Shown: in pieces, positions 31,803-39,486 of the stretch
How positions within the stretch are numbered: the first letter of the stretch is position 1
Layout of the letters: the number at the start of each line of letters is the position of its first letter
NCBI GenBank assembly: GCA_934500835.1
Contig: CAKSTR010000001.1
Span: forward strand, 1 to 64,000
Direction of reading: 5' to 3'
DNA: 64,000 nucleotides
Origin: an uncultured Paracoccaceae bacterium
Lineage (GTDB): Bacteria; Pseudomonadota; Alphaproteobacteria; Rhodobacterales; Rhodobacteraceae
Made by a program: the position numbers and the translations under genes
Notes under the pieces: model-generated
Seen by the model: the letters and a program-made list of their open reading frames with translations, nothing else
What the model was told of the DNA's origin: nothing
Databases searched by the model: none

Positions 31803-31833
31803 GAGATAAGGGTTCCCGTCACGGGAAGGTCAA
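31803..31833 (-). promoter_or_regulatory. CueR-type promoter of copA
   Basis: On the minus strand, TTGACC (31828-31833) and TATCTC (31803-31808) are 19 bp apart, the long spacer characteristic of MerR-family promoters. The spacer contains the perfect 15-bp palindrome TTCCCGT-C-ACGGGAA (31813-31827). This fits activation of copA-cueR by CueR. Confidence 0.75.
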
Positions 31834-31872
31834 GCCCCTCCGCGCCTCTTTTCCCGCCTCTGCCAAGACCCC

Positions 31873-31903
31873 TTGACCTTCCCCCCGCTGGAAGCCCCAT
31901 ATC
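31873..31903 (+). promoter_or_regulatory. CueR-type promoter of copZ
   Basis: TTGACC (31873-31878) and CATATC (31898-31903) are 19 bp apart with CTTCC-N7-GGAAG dyad symmetry (31878-31894), very close to the known CueR operator pattern. Transcription would start shortly before the copZ ribosome-binding site. It mirrors the copA promoter about 40 bp away. Confidence 0.75.
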
Positions 31904-31923
31904 GCCGGCAAAGGAGACCAGAG

Positions 31924-32115
31924 ATGACAACTCTTTCCGTTCCCGACATGTCGTGCGGCCATTGCAAGGCCAGCGTCGAGGCAGCCCTTGCCCCCCTTGC
32001 CGCCAGGGTCGAGGTCGACCTGCCCGCCCGCCGGGTCAGCGCCGAAGGGGCTACGCCCGAGTCGTTGGTCAAGGCGCTGGAGGCCATCGGTTTTCCCGCC
32101 ACCGTGATCGACTGA
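31924..32115 (+). CDS. copZ: Copper chaperone CopZ
   Basis: A 63-residue single heavy-metal-associated domain with MSCGHC as the Cu(I) site (residues 8-13). It would carry cytoplasmic copper to the N-terminal domains of the neighbouring ATPase. The ATG at 31924 has AAGGAG seven bases upstream; a longer frame from 31873 lies over the promoter and is not used. It is divergently transcribed from copA under its own CueR-type promoter. Confidence 0.92.
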   Translation: MTTLSVPDMSCGHCKASVEAALAPLAARVEVDLPARRVSAEGATPESLVKALEAIGFPATVID

Positions 32116-32168
32116 GCAGCCGCGCTTTCCCGGCGGGAAACCCTTCGCACCCTTGGGGAAAAATCTGT

Positions 32169-32228
32169 GGGAAACATGTTGCCAATGGCGCACATGTGAT
32201 GCGTTGTGTCGCATTGGTGCCATTTCCC
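32169..32228. other. Long imperfect hairpin, possible structured leader or sRNA
   Basis: Sixty bases fold with nested arms GGGAAA/TTTCCC (32169-32174 and 32223-32228), CCAAT/ATTGG, GCG/CGC and CACA/TGTG around a loop. The segment is AT-richer than its surroundings and lies after copZ and before a small Gln-rich frame. It could be a 5' leader, an sRNA or a termination structure. Confidence 0.4.
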
Positions 32229-32303
32229 TACCTTGTCCGCGCCATCTGCAACAGGCACATGACAGGCAGTGAAACCACAGAGCCCGAGGGCAGAGCAGTC
32301 ACA

Positions 32304-32426
32304 ATGGCCACGTCATCGCAGCAGCAAGGCGGCAGCAACACGCCCGCCCAGCAACCCCAGCAGCAGGGCAGCGCGCCCCAGCCGCCGAAGGGAAAGCCCG
32401 TCTTCAAGGACTGGGCGTCGATCTGA
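32304..32426 (+). CDS. Candidate small Gln/Pro-rich protein, 40 aa
   Basis: A short frame encodes a low-complexity head (SSQQQGGSNTPAQQPQQQG) and a more ordered tail ending in GKPVFKDWASI. An in-frame ATG at 32259 would extend it by 15 residues; neither start has a strong ribosome-binding site. A structured element lies upstream and a terminator-like hairpin 35 bp downstream, so an independent short transcript is plausible. I do not recognise a family, and the frame could be chance. Confidence 0.35.
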   Translation: MATSSQQQGGSNTPAQQPQQQGSAPQPPKGKPVFKDWASI

Positions 32427-32461
32427 TCCCAGATTGATCCTCCGGCATCTTGCCGGACCGC

Positions 32462-32485
32462 GGGGCTGGCCGGTAGGCTGGCCCC
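32462..32485 (+). terminator. Terminator-like hairpin before the TfoX-like gene
   Basis: A 10-bp stem (GGGGCTGGCC with GGCTGGCCCC, two G-T pairs) with a 4-nt loop is followed by GTTTCCGTT. It lies 35 bp after the small ORF and just before the TfoX-like gene, consistent with ending a short upstream transcript. Confidence 0.5.
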
Positions 32486-32505
32486 GTTTCCGTTCGGCAG
32501 GTGCC

Positions 32506-32844
32506 ATGTCAGACCCCGTCTCCTCGATCCCCAATCTCGGCCCCGCCTCCGAAGCGGCCTTCGCCCGCGCCGGCATCCATTCGGCACAGGACCTGCGGGC
32601 GATCGGCGCGGACGAAGGCTATCGCCGCCTGCTGCTCTCGGGCAGCGCCCCGCATTTCATCGGCTATTACGTGCTGGTGATGGGGCTGCAGGGCCGGCCG
32701 TGGAACGATTGCAAGGGCGAGGAGAAGAAGGCGCTGCGGGTCAAGTTCGACGCGATCAAGGCCAGCATCGTTGGAACAAAGGAAAAGGGCCGCTCCGATC
32801 TGGAGGCGGCCCTTTCGTTTCTTGGCGTGGTAGAGCGGCGCTAA
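32506..32844 (+). CDS. TfoX C-terminal-domain protein
   Basis: A 112-residue protein matching only the C-terminal domain of TfoX/Sxy (IPNLGPASEAAFARAGI, DLRAIGADEGYRRLL). Sxy proteins regulate competence with CRP in gammaproteobacteria, but stand-alone C-terminal domains in alphaproteobacteria have no established role; the helix-hairpin-helix-like fold suggests nucleic-acid contact. The ATG at 32506 is the first start after a terminator-like hairpin. The longer frame would include the small upstream ORF in another frame and is rejected. Confidence 0.82.
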   Translation: MSDPVSSIPNLGPASEAAFARAGIHSAQDLRAIGADEGYRRLLLSGSAPHFIGYYVLVMGLQGRPWNDCKGEEKKALRVKFDAIKASIVGTKEKGRSDLEAALSFLGVVERR

Positions 32845-32847
32845 CCT

Positions 32848-32915
32848 CCGATTTCTTCGAAGAAATCGGACCGGAGCCTTCGAAGGCTCCGGTGCGGAGT
32901 TTTCAAAAACTCCGC
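32848..32915. repeat. Three tandem 22-bp palindromes with 23-bp period
   Basis: Three inverted repeats follow one another: 32848-32869 (arms CCGATTTCTTC/GAAGAAATCGG), 32871-32892 (CCGGAGCCTTC/GAAGGCTCCGG) and 32894-32915 (GCGGAGTTTTC/AAAAACTCCGC, one central mismatch). Starts are exactly 23 bp apart. They lie between the convergent tfoX-like and ndk genes and probably terminate both transcripts. Confidence 0.85.
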
Positions 32916-32933
32916 CGGCACCTGCGTCCCCGG

Positions 32934-33356
32934 TCAGCCGACCAGTTCGAGGCCCGAGAAGAAGAAGGCGATCTCGCGCGCGGCCGAGGCTTCGCTGTCC
33001 GAACCGTGGACCGAGTTCTCGCCTTTCGACAGGGCGAAGTCCTTGCGGATGGTGCCCGCAGCGGCGGCGGCCGGGTCGGTCGCGCCCATGACTTCGCGGT
33101 TCTTCGCGATGGCGCCTTCGCCTTCCAGAACCTGCAGAACCACCGGCTCCGAGATCATGAAGGACACCAGCTCGCCATAGAAGGGGCGCTCTTTGTGCTC
33201 GGCGTAGAATTCGCCGGCCTGGGCAGCGGTCAGCTGCACGCGCTTCGAGGCGACGACGCGCAGGCCGGCCTCTTCGAACTTGGCAACGATCTTGCCGGTC
33301 AGGTTGCGCTTGGTCGCATCGGGCTTGATGATCGACAGGGTGCGTTCAATGGCCAT
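32934..33356 (-). CDS. ndk: Nucleoside-diphosphate kinase
   Basis: A 140-residue NDP kinase that moves the gamma-phosphate between nucleoside triphosphates and diphosphates through a phosphohistidine. The N-terminal [14 protein letters not shown] and the active-site segment NSVHGSDS (catalytic His) are clear, and the length is standard. ATG 33356 is chosen because the family begins here; the frame to 33416 adds unconserved residues. It is a single gene convergent with the TfoX-like gene. Confidence 0.97.
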   Translation of the reverse strand: MAIERTLSIIKPDATKRNLTGKIVAKFEEAGLRVVASKRVQLTAAQAGEFYAEHKERPFYGELVSFMISEPVVLQVLEGEGAIAKNREVMGATDPAAAAAGTIRKDFALSKGENSVHGSDSEASAAREIAFFFSGLELVG

Positions 33357-33576
33357 CTGGCTCTCCATTACGGGGGGCCGTCCGTGGCCCTTTTCGCGTG
33401 GCGCGGCTGCTAGCACGGGTTGATGACAAAGAAAAGATGGGGGCGGGGTCTGTCACGTCCTGACACGGCCGGGCAGGGTGCCGCGACCGGCGCATCTGTG
33501 TCCTGAAAGAGCGCATGGCGCACGCCGATCCATGCCCCCGGTTGACCTTTGTGCGCGGCTGCGGCAAGGCGGCGGC

Positions 33577-35424
33577 ATGCTGCGCATCGAGGACATCACC
33601 TATTCCGTGGAAGGCCGCCCCCTTTTCGAAGGGGCATCGGCGACCATACCCACCGGCCACAAGGTCGGCCTTGTCGGCCGCAATGGCGCCGGCAAGACCA
33701 CGCTTTTCCGGCTGATCCGGGGCGAGTTGGCGCTGGAGGGCGGCGCAATCACCCTGCCCCAGCGCGCCCGCATCGGCGGCGTCGCGCAAGAGGTGCCCTC
33801 GTCCGAAACCTCGCTTCTCGATACCGTGCTGGCGGCAGATACCGAACGGGCAGCCCTTCTGGCCGAATCCGAAACCGCACATGATCCGCATCGCATCGCC
33901 GAGATCCAGGCGCGCCTTGCCGACATCGACGCCTGGTCGGCCGAGGGACGGGCTTCCGCCATCCTGAAGGGTCTTGGCTTCGATGCCGATCAGCAGCTGA
34001 TGCCCTGTTCGGCCTTTTCCGGCGGCTGGCGGATGCGGGTGGCGCTGGCCGGCGTTCTTTTCGCCCAGCCCGACTATCTGCTTTTGGACGAGCCGACCAA
34101 CTATCTGGACCTCGAAGGCGCGCTCTGGCTGGAATCCTACCTGCAGAAATACCCCCATACCGTGCTGATCATTAGCCACGACCGGGGCCTTCTGAACCGC
34201 GCCGTGCAGGGCATCCTGCACTTGGACAACCGCAAGCTGACCTACTGGCAGGGCAATTACGACCAGTTCGCCCGCCAGATGGCCGAACGTCGCGCCGTCC
34301 TGCAGGCCGAGGCCAAGAAGGTCGAAGCCCGCCGCGCCCATCTGCAAAGCTTCGTCGACCGCTTCAAGGCCAAGGCATCGAAGGCCGCTCAGGCACAAAG
34401 CCGGGTCAAGATGCTGGAAAAGCTGACCCCGATCACCGCACCCGAAGACGCAAAGAAGGTCGTCTTCACCTTCCCCGAACCCGAGGAGCTGTCGCCCCCC
34501 ATCATCAGCATGGAGGGCACTTCGGTGGGGTACGGCGGCCCGCCGGTCCTGCGCAAGCTGTCCTTGCGCATCGACCAGGACGACCGCATCGCCCTTCTGG
34601 GTCGCAACGGCGAGGGCAAGTCCACCCTGTCGAAACTTCTGGCCGGCAAGCTTGAGGCAGCCGAGGGCAAGGTCGTGCGCTCGTCCAAGCTGCGCATCGG
34701 CTATTTCGCCCAGCATCAGGTTGATGAGCTTTACATCGACGAGACCCCGCTGCAGCACATCATGCGGCTGCGGCCCGCCGAGGGGCAGCCAAAGCTGCGC
34801 GCGCGGCTGGCCGGCTTCGGCCTTGGCGCAGATCAGGCCGATACCGCCGTCGGCCGGCTTTCAGGCGGGCAGAAGGCGCGGCTGTCGCTTCTTCTGGCCA
34901 CCATCGACGCGCCGCATCTGCTGATCCTGGACGAACCGACCAACCACCTCGACATCGAATCGCGCGAGGCGTTGGTCGAGGCGCTGACCGCCTATTCCGG
35001 CGCGGTGATCCTTGTCAGCCACGACATGCACCTGCTGTCGCTGGTCGCCGACCGGCTCTGGCTGGTCAAGGGCGGCACCGTGGCCCCCTATGCCGAGGAT
35101 CTTGAGGCCTACCGCCGCCAGCTTCTGGCCGGCGATGAAGAGATCAAGCCCGCAAAGCCGGTCGAAAAGCCGAAGAAAGCCAGCCGGGACGAGATCCTTG
35201 TCCTGCGCGCCGAGGTGCGCAAGAACGAGGAACGCTTGTCCAAGCTGAACGAGATGCGCGACAAGCTGGCCAGGAAACTGGCCGACCCCGAGCTCTACGA
35301 GGCCGCCCGCAAGGGCGAGCTGGAGACCTGGAACAAGAAATACGCCGAGGTGATGGACGGTCTCGACCGGGCCGAGGCGATGTGGCTGAAAGCGCAGGAA
35401 AAGCTGGAGGCCGCCGAGGTCTGA
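33577..35424 (+). CDS. ABC-F family ATPase (Uup-like)
   Basis: A 615-residue soluble ABC-F protein with two ATPase domains and no membrane segment. Walker A sequences are GRNGAGKTT (34-42) and GRNGEGKST (about 343); signature motifs are FSGGWRMR and LSGGQKARL; Walker B LLLDEPTNYLDLE and LILDEPTNHLDIE. The linker holds the tRNA-interaction region (VEARRAHLQSFVDRFKAKA), and residues beyond about 540 form a coiled coil as in Uup. ABC-F proteins act on ribosomes, but the specific role cannot be told. The start at 33577 is the family start; longer frames are unconserved. Confidence 0.93.
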   Translation: MLRIEDITYSVEGRPLFEGASATIPTGHKVGLVGRNGAGKTTLFRLIRGELALEGGAITLPQRARIGGVAQEVPSSETSLLDTVLAADTERAALLAESETAHDPHRIAEIQARLADIDAWSAEGRASAILKGLGFDADQQLMPCSAFSGGWRMRVALAGVLFAQPDYLLLDEPTNYLDLEGALWLESYLQKYPHTVLIISHDRGLLNRAVQGILHLDNRKLTYWQGNYDQFARQMAERRAVLQAEAKKVEARRAHLQSFVDRFKAKASKAAQAQSRVKMLEKLTPITAPEDAKKVVFTFPEPEELSPPIISMEGTSVGYGGPPVLRKLSLRIDQDDRIALLGRNGEGKSTLSKLLAGKLEAAEGKVVRSSKLRIGYFAQHQVDELYIDETPLQHIMRLRPAEGQPKLRARLAGFGLGADQADTAVGRLSGGQKARLSLLLATIDAPHLLILDEPTNHLDIESREALVEALTAYSGAVILVSHDMHLLSLVADRLWLVKGGTVAPYAEDLEAYRRQLLAGDEEIKPAKPVEKPKKASRDEILVLRAEVRKNEERLSKLNEMRDKLARKLADPELYEAARKGELETWNKKYAEVMDGLDRAEAMWLKAQEKLEAAEV

Positions 35425-35930
35425 CCTGCCCCGCAGGCGGGCCCGGCGCCGACCGCTGCGCGGCTGCCGGACGCGACTCCCGGGCCGTTCACCCGGCCCC
35501 ACCGCGACTTCCCCGACTTCAGATTTCGGGCAGCACCCTCCTTGTCCGGTAAGGACGGCGGATCATTGCACCCGACACCCCGTTGGCCCGTGCAATCCGC
35601 AAGACAGCGCCTCTCGCCAGAGTGACCCCCACCCGACCGGGCAGCATGACGATCAGATCGCTCTGACGCCGCAAACTCTCCCGTCAGCCGTGCCGCCGCC
35701 TCGGGCTTTGCCCCTGACAATCCTCACCCCCTCAGATCATCGCCCGGCCATCACACTCTCGCCGCCACCGAAGATGCCCCCTCCCGGCAGCAGCCCGAAC
35801 CCCTGCCTTCATCTTGGCAAAAATATCCCCGGGGGTCCGGGGGGCCGGCCCCCCGGCCTTCCCCACCCGAAGCTGCCGCTTCCCAAACAAAGCCCCGTCG
35901 GTCTAGGCTTGGCAAAAGACCGGAGTGCCG
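35425..35930. other. 506-bp gap with one repeat copy, no gene seen
   Basis: Between the ABC-F gene and marC I see no supported coding region; frames here have no recognisable protein. It holds one dispersed repeat copy at 35808-35856. The rest shows no promoter or RNA that I can support apart from a CGGAG ribosome-binding site for marC. Confidence 0.5.
35808..35856 (-). repeat. Dispersed repeat, copy 3
   Basis: On the minus strand, a perfect 20-bp palindrome CCGGGGGGCC/GGCCCCCCGG (35837-35856) precedes the core GGATATTTTTG...GATGAAG. It is one of two copies oriented against both neighbouring genes (ABC-F and marC are on the plus strand). Confidence 0.75.
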
Positions 35931-36551
35931 ATGCCCGAAACCGCCTTCCTGATCACCGCCTTCGCCACGCTTTTCGTGGTGATCGACCCGCCGGGGCTGG
36001 TGCCGATGTTCATCGCCCTGACCCGCGGCATGTCGGCCGAGCGCCGGCGGGCCATGGCACAGCGGGCCTGCATCATCGCTTCGGTGCTTCTGACCGCCTT
36101 CGGCCTTTTCGGTGAATCGATCCTAGGCTTCATCGGCATCTCGATGCCCGCCTTCCGCATCGCGGGCGGCATCCTTCTCTTCCTGACCGCCCTCGACATG
36201 CTGTTCGAGCGGCGGACCCAGCGGCGCGAGGGACAGCAGCCCGAGCCCGATCACGATCCTTCGGTCTTTCCGCTGGCGACCCCGCTGATCGCCGGTCCCG
36301 GCGCCATCGCCACGATGATCCTTCTGGTCGGTCAGTCCGGCCCCGGCTGGCAGGGTGCCGCCTGGGTGATCGGCCTTCTTCTGGTGATGATGCTGGTGAC
36401 CTTCGCCTTCCTCCTCGCCTCGCCGCCGCTTGAAAAACTCCTCGGCCGTACCGGGGTGATCGTGATCACCCGGCTTCTGGGCATGCTTCTGGCGGCCCTT
36501 TCGGTGCAGTTCGTCATCGACGGGGTGCGGCAGACCGGCCTCGTCGGCTGA
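35931..36551 (+). CDS. MarC-family integral membrane protein
   Basis: A 206-residue polytopic membrane protein of the MarC/NAAT family with about six helices. The N-terminal FATLFVVIDPPGLVPMFIAL and central FPLATPLIAGPGAIATMILL are family hallmarks. The function is not established; some relatives are proposed small-neutral-amino-acid transporters. ATG 35931 follows CGGAG by five bases; GTG 35925 is the alternative. It appears to be monocistronic. Confidence 0.9.
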   Translation: MPETAFLITAFATLFVVIDPPGLVPMFIALTRGMSAERRRAMAQRACIIASVLLTAFGLFGESILGFIGISMPAFRIAGGILLFLTALDMLFERRTQRREGQQPEPDHDPSVFPLATPLIAGPGAIATMILLVGQSGPGWQGAAWVIGLLLVMMLVTFAFLLASPPLEKLLGRTGVIVITRLLGMLLAALSVQFVIDGVRQTGLVG

Positions 36552-36620
36552 CCCGCATCGGCTGACACTTCCCTTGGCGCGGCGGATGCCCCATATCGGG
36601 GTGCGGCAACAGGAGACGGC

Positions 36621-37199
36621 ATGGAAGGCGACAGCATCGCAAGGCTCGGCTATCTGGCGCTGCTTCTGGTCGCAGTCGCAGGATGGGTCATCGTCGAATA
36701 TCGCGGGCGCCTGGGGCAGGCCTTCCGGGTCGCCGCGGCCTGGGGGCTGATCATCCTGGGCCTGATGGCGGCTTACGGGCTGTGGAACGACATTCGCGGC
36801 CCGATGGCCGTGCCGGACCAGATCCTGACCGACACCGGGAAGGTGGAGCTGCCCCGCGCGCCGGACGGGCATTACTATGCCACGCTTCTGGTCAACGGGG
36901 TGGAGCTGCGCTTCATGGCCGATACCGGCGCCTCGACCATGGTGCTGACCAAGGCGGATGCCCGCGCCGTCGGGCTGGACCCCGACAGCCTGATGTATCT
37001 CGGTCAGGCCTATACCGCAAACGGCGTCGTACGTACGGCACGGGTCACGCTCGATACCGTGGCACTCGGCCCCTTTGCCGATGACGGCATCTCTGCCTGG
37101 GTGAACGAGGGCGAGATGGACATGTCGCTTCTGGGCATGGATTACCTCGGCCGTTTCCGGATCGAGATCGCCGGCAATATGATGATCCTGTCGCGCTAG
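36621..37199 (+). CDS. Retropepsin-like aspartic protease, membrane anchored
   Basis: A 192-residue protein of the TIGR02281 clan AA aspartic protease type. Two membrane helices (about 8-26 and 38-55) precede a single-domain retropepsin fold with the catalytic DTGAST at 101-106 (Asp101) in place of the usual paired lobes, and SLLGMDYLGRF near the C-terminus. It would act as a homodimer on the periplasmic side. The gene follows marC by 69 bp on the same strand. Its natural substrate is unknown. Confidence 0.88.
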   Translation: MEGDSIARLGYLALLLVAVAGWVIVEYRGRLGQAFRVAAAWGLIILGLMAAYGLWNDIRGPMAVPDQILTDTGKVELPRAPDGHYYATLLVNGVELRFMADTGASTMVLTKADARAVGLDPDSLMYLGQAYTANGVVRTARVTLDTVALGPFADDGISAWVNEGEMDMSLLGMDYLGRFRIEIAGNMMILSR

Positions 37200-37207
37200 G
37201 GCCAGCG

Positions 37208-37260
37208 GCGGGGGTTTCACACCCCCGCACCCCCGTGGGATATTTCCGCCAAGATGAAAG
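37208..37260 (+). repeat. Dispersed repeat, copy 4
   Basis: A hairpin GCGGGGGT-TTCAC-ACCCCCGC (37208-37228), then CACCCCCGTG and the core GGATATTT...AAGATGAAA. It begins 9 bp after the protease stop, in the same orientation. It faces copy 5 eight bases away. Confidence 0.85.
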
Positions 37261-37268
37261 GGTTACGG

Positions 37269-37339
37269 CTTCATCTTGGCAGAAATATCCCCGCGCGGAG
37301 CGCAGGCCCGAGCCTGCTGCGGGCTTGCCCGCAGCAGGC
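37269..37339 (-). repeat. Dispersed repeat, copy 5, with holC terminator hairpin
   Basis: On the minus strand, a perfect 13-bp stem GCCTGCTGCGGGC/GCCCGCAGCAGGC with a 2-nt loop (37312-37339) follows holC, then the core GGATATTTCTGCC...GATGAAG. Orientation matches holC. With copy 4 it forms a convergent pair whose cores are complementary over about 20 bases. Confidence 0.8.
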
Positions 37340-37383
37340 GAGACAAAAGGAATGCGCCTGCAAAGGCGCTCGATTCCGCACCC

Positions 37384-37851
37384 TCAGCCGCTGGCGGCGC
37401 TTTCGGCCTTCATCTCCCAGCGGCCCGACACATCGGTCCAGTATTGCGCGGCAAGGCCGGCAGCGGTGACCGCCTTCCATTGCAGCCGGGCGGCATGGAC
37501 CTGCGCCTCGTCCCGGCCGTCGAAGGCGAGCCAGAGCCGTTCCAGCCCTGCGGCCTCATCCGCATCGACGGGCTGCGGCCCCATCAGAAGCACGGCCTGC
37601 GCGCCGTTCGCCGCCCTGCCCGCCCCCAGAAGGACGGGCTGGTCAGCGTCATGCGGCCCGCCCTCCAGCCCATGCGGCAAAAAGCCCTCCTCGGGGAAGA
37701 GCCAGAGCCGCTGGTCCTGCCGCTCCAGCGCCGCACGGTCCGGGCTGCGGATCATCGCCCGCCAGCCCTGCTGCAAGGCGCGCGGCACCAGCATGTCGAT
37801 CACCTCGTCCATGCCGTGCCGCTGCAGATGGTAGAACATGACGGCGCCCAT
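37384..37851 (-). CDS. holC: DNA polymerase III subunit chi
   Basis: A 155-residue chi subunit linking the clamp loader to single-strand-binding protein. The family pattern is visible: MGAVMFYHLQRHGMDEVIDMLVPRALQQGWR near the N-terminus, then RLWLFPEEGFLPHG and a DADQPVLLG segment. ATG 37851 begins five bases after the pepA stop; longer frames would run antiparallel through pepA. The pepA-holC order is common in alphaproteobacteria. Confidence 0.93.
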   Translation of the reverse strand: MGAVMFYHLQRHGMDEVIDMLVPRALQQGWRAMIRSPDRAALERQDQRLWLFPEEGFLPHGLEGGPHDADQPVLLGAGRAANGAQAVLLMGPQPVDADEAAGLERLWLAFDGRDEAQVHAARLQWKAVTAAGLAAQYWTDVSGRWEMKAESAASG

Positions 37852-37856
37852 CCGGG

Positions 37857-39329
37857 CTATTTCGCCTCGAACTTGTCGCGGATCAGACGGTTCAGCGCCA
37901 TGACACCCCAGCCGGTCGCGCCTTTCGGAGCCAGCGTGGTGTCCGATTTCAGAAGCGCCGTGCCCGCGATGTCCAGATGGCACCAGGGCATGCCTTCCTT
38001 GACGAAGCGTTGCAGGAACTGCGCCGCCGTGATCGCGCCGCCGTCGCGGCCGCCGACGTTCATCATGTCGGCGATGCGGGATTTCAACTTGGCATCGTAG
38101 GCCTCGCCCATCGGCATCCGCCACGCCCCTTCGCCCTCGGCCGATGCGGCGCGCAGGAAGGCGTTGCACAGCTCGTCATCATTCGAGAAGACGCCGGTGT
38201 TTTCATGGCCCAACGCAATGATGATCGCGCCGGTCAGGGTGGCAAGGTTGATCATGCCCCTGGGCTGGAACCGCTCCTGCGCGTACCAGAGCACATCGGC
38301 CAGCACCAGCCGCCCCTCGGCATCGGTGTTGATGACCTCGATGGTGTCGCCCTTCATCGACTTCACCACATCGCCGGGGCGCTGCGCGCGGCCGTCGGGC
38401 ATGTTCTCGACCAGCCCCACCAGCCCGACCACATTCGCCCTGGCCTTGCGCAGTGCCAGCGTGCGCATGACACCGGCCACGACACCGGCGCCGCCCATGT
38501 CCATGGTCATCTCTTCCATGCCGGCCGCCGGCTTGATCGAGATGCCGCCGGTGTCGAACACCACGCCCTTGCCAACCAGCGCGAAGGGTGCCTCGTCGCG
38601 GGTGCCGCCGTTCCACTGCATCACGACAACCTTGGAGGGGCTTTCCGACCCCTGCCCCACGCCCAGAAGCGCGCCCATGCCCAGCCTGGCCAGGTCGGCC
38701 TCTTCGAGGATCTCGACCTCAAGCCCGAGTTCGTGCATCGCGGCCAGCCTGGCGGCGAAATCGTCGGTGGTCAGGACGTTGGCCGGCTCGTTCACCAGAT
38801 CGCGGGTGAAGAACACGCCCTCGGCCACGGCGGCCATGGGGGCGGCCTCGGCGGCCACCGCCTCGGGGGCCGAGACCATCATCTCGACCGCGCCGCGCGC
38901 GGGCTGATCGCCGGTCTTGTGGGCGGTGAAGTCGTAGGCGCGCATGGCAAGCCCGAATGAGACCTCGGCCGCGCGCGGATGCGCCTCGGCCACGACCAGG
39001 AGGTCGGCATTGGCAAGGCTGCGCCCGATGGCGCCCCCCGCCTTGCGCGACGATGGCGGATCGGTGCGTTTGGGCAGCCGCACGACCTGCAGGCTTTCCG
39101 CCGCAAGACCCGAGGGGAAGGAAAGCTCCATCGCCTCGCCCGCCTTCAGCTTGCCGAACGCGTCCGAAGCCATCGCCCGGGAGAGTGCCCCTTTCATCGC
39201 GCGGTCCAGCCGGCGCGCGGCCGGGGTCATGCCGGTCGGCCCGTCGGCCAGCAGGGCGATGCGGCCGGGATGGGCAACCAGCCGGTCAAGATCGGTTTCG
39301 GTGAAGCGGATTGCTGCGGGATGCGTCAT
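37857..39329 (-). CDS. pepA: Leucyl aminopeptidase (M17)
   Basis: A 490-residue M17 aminopeptidase that removes N-terminal residues from peptides with two metal ions. The C-terminal catalytic domain carries GKGVVFDTGGISIKP, NTDAEGRLVLADVL (family signature) and NVGGRDGGAITAAQFL. Length and domain order are standard. It lies upstream of holC on the minus strand and is divergent from the lpt cluster. Confidence 0.95.
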   Translation of the reverse strand: MTHPAAIRFTETDLDRLVAHPGRIALLADGPTGMTPAARRLDRAMKGALSRAMASDAFGKLKAGEAMELSFPSGLAAESLQVVRLPKRTDPPSSRKAGGAIGRSLANADLLVVAEAHPRAAEVSFGLAMRAYDFTAHKTGDQPARGAVEMMVSAPEAVAAEAAPMAAVAEGVFFTRDLVNEPANVLTTDDFAARLAAMHELGLEVEILEEADLARLGMGALLGVGQGSESPSKVVVMQWNGGTRDEAPFALVGKGVVFDTGGISIKPAAGMEEMTMDMGGAGVVAGVMRTLALRKARANVVGLVGLVENMPDGRAQRPGDVVKSMKGDTIEVINTDAEGRLVLADVLWYAQERFQPRGMINLATLTGAIIIALGHENTGVFSNDDELCNAFLRAASAEGEGAWRMPMGEAYDAKLKSRIADMMNVGGRDGGAITAAQFLQRFVKEGMPWCHLDIAGTALLKSDTTLAPKGATGWGVMALNRLIRDKFEAK

Positions 39330-39486
39330 GGGATGCCTTCGCGTCTTGGGATCGGCCCGCGCGAAAGGATCGGCGGGCGGCTGCCGCCACGCTACAGTTT
39401 GCCCATGGCCTGCGCCAGATACCAGTTTCAGGCCCCGGTCAAATCCTTTAGGGTCGCCGCAACATCTTGTGGGGACCGGTTCCGGC

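Noticed and set aside
29766..32426. 886-codon open frame across copA and copZ
   Set aside because: It is antisense to copA for most of its length; only its last 40 codons are kept as a candidate small ORF.
33478..33576. N-terminal extension of the ABC-F gene
   Set aside because: The added 33 residues are unconserved Pro/Arg-rich sequence; the family begins at 33577.
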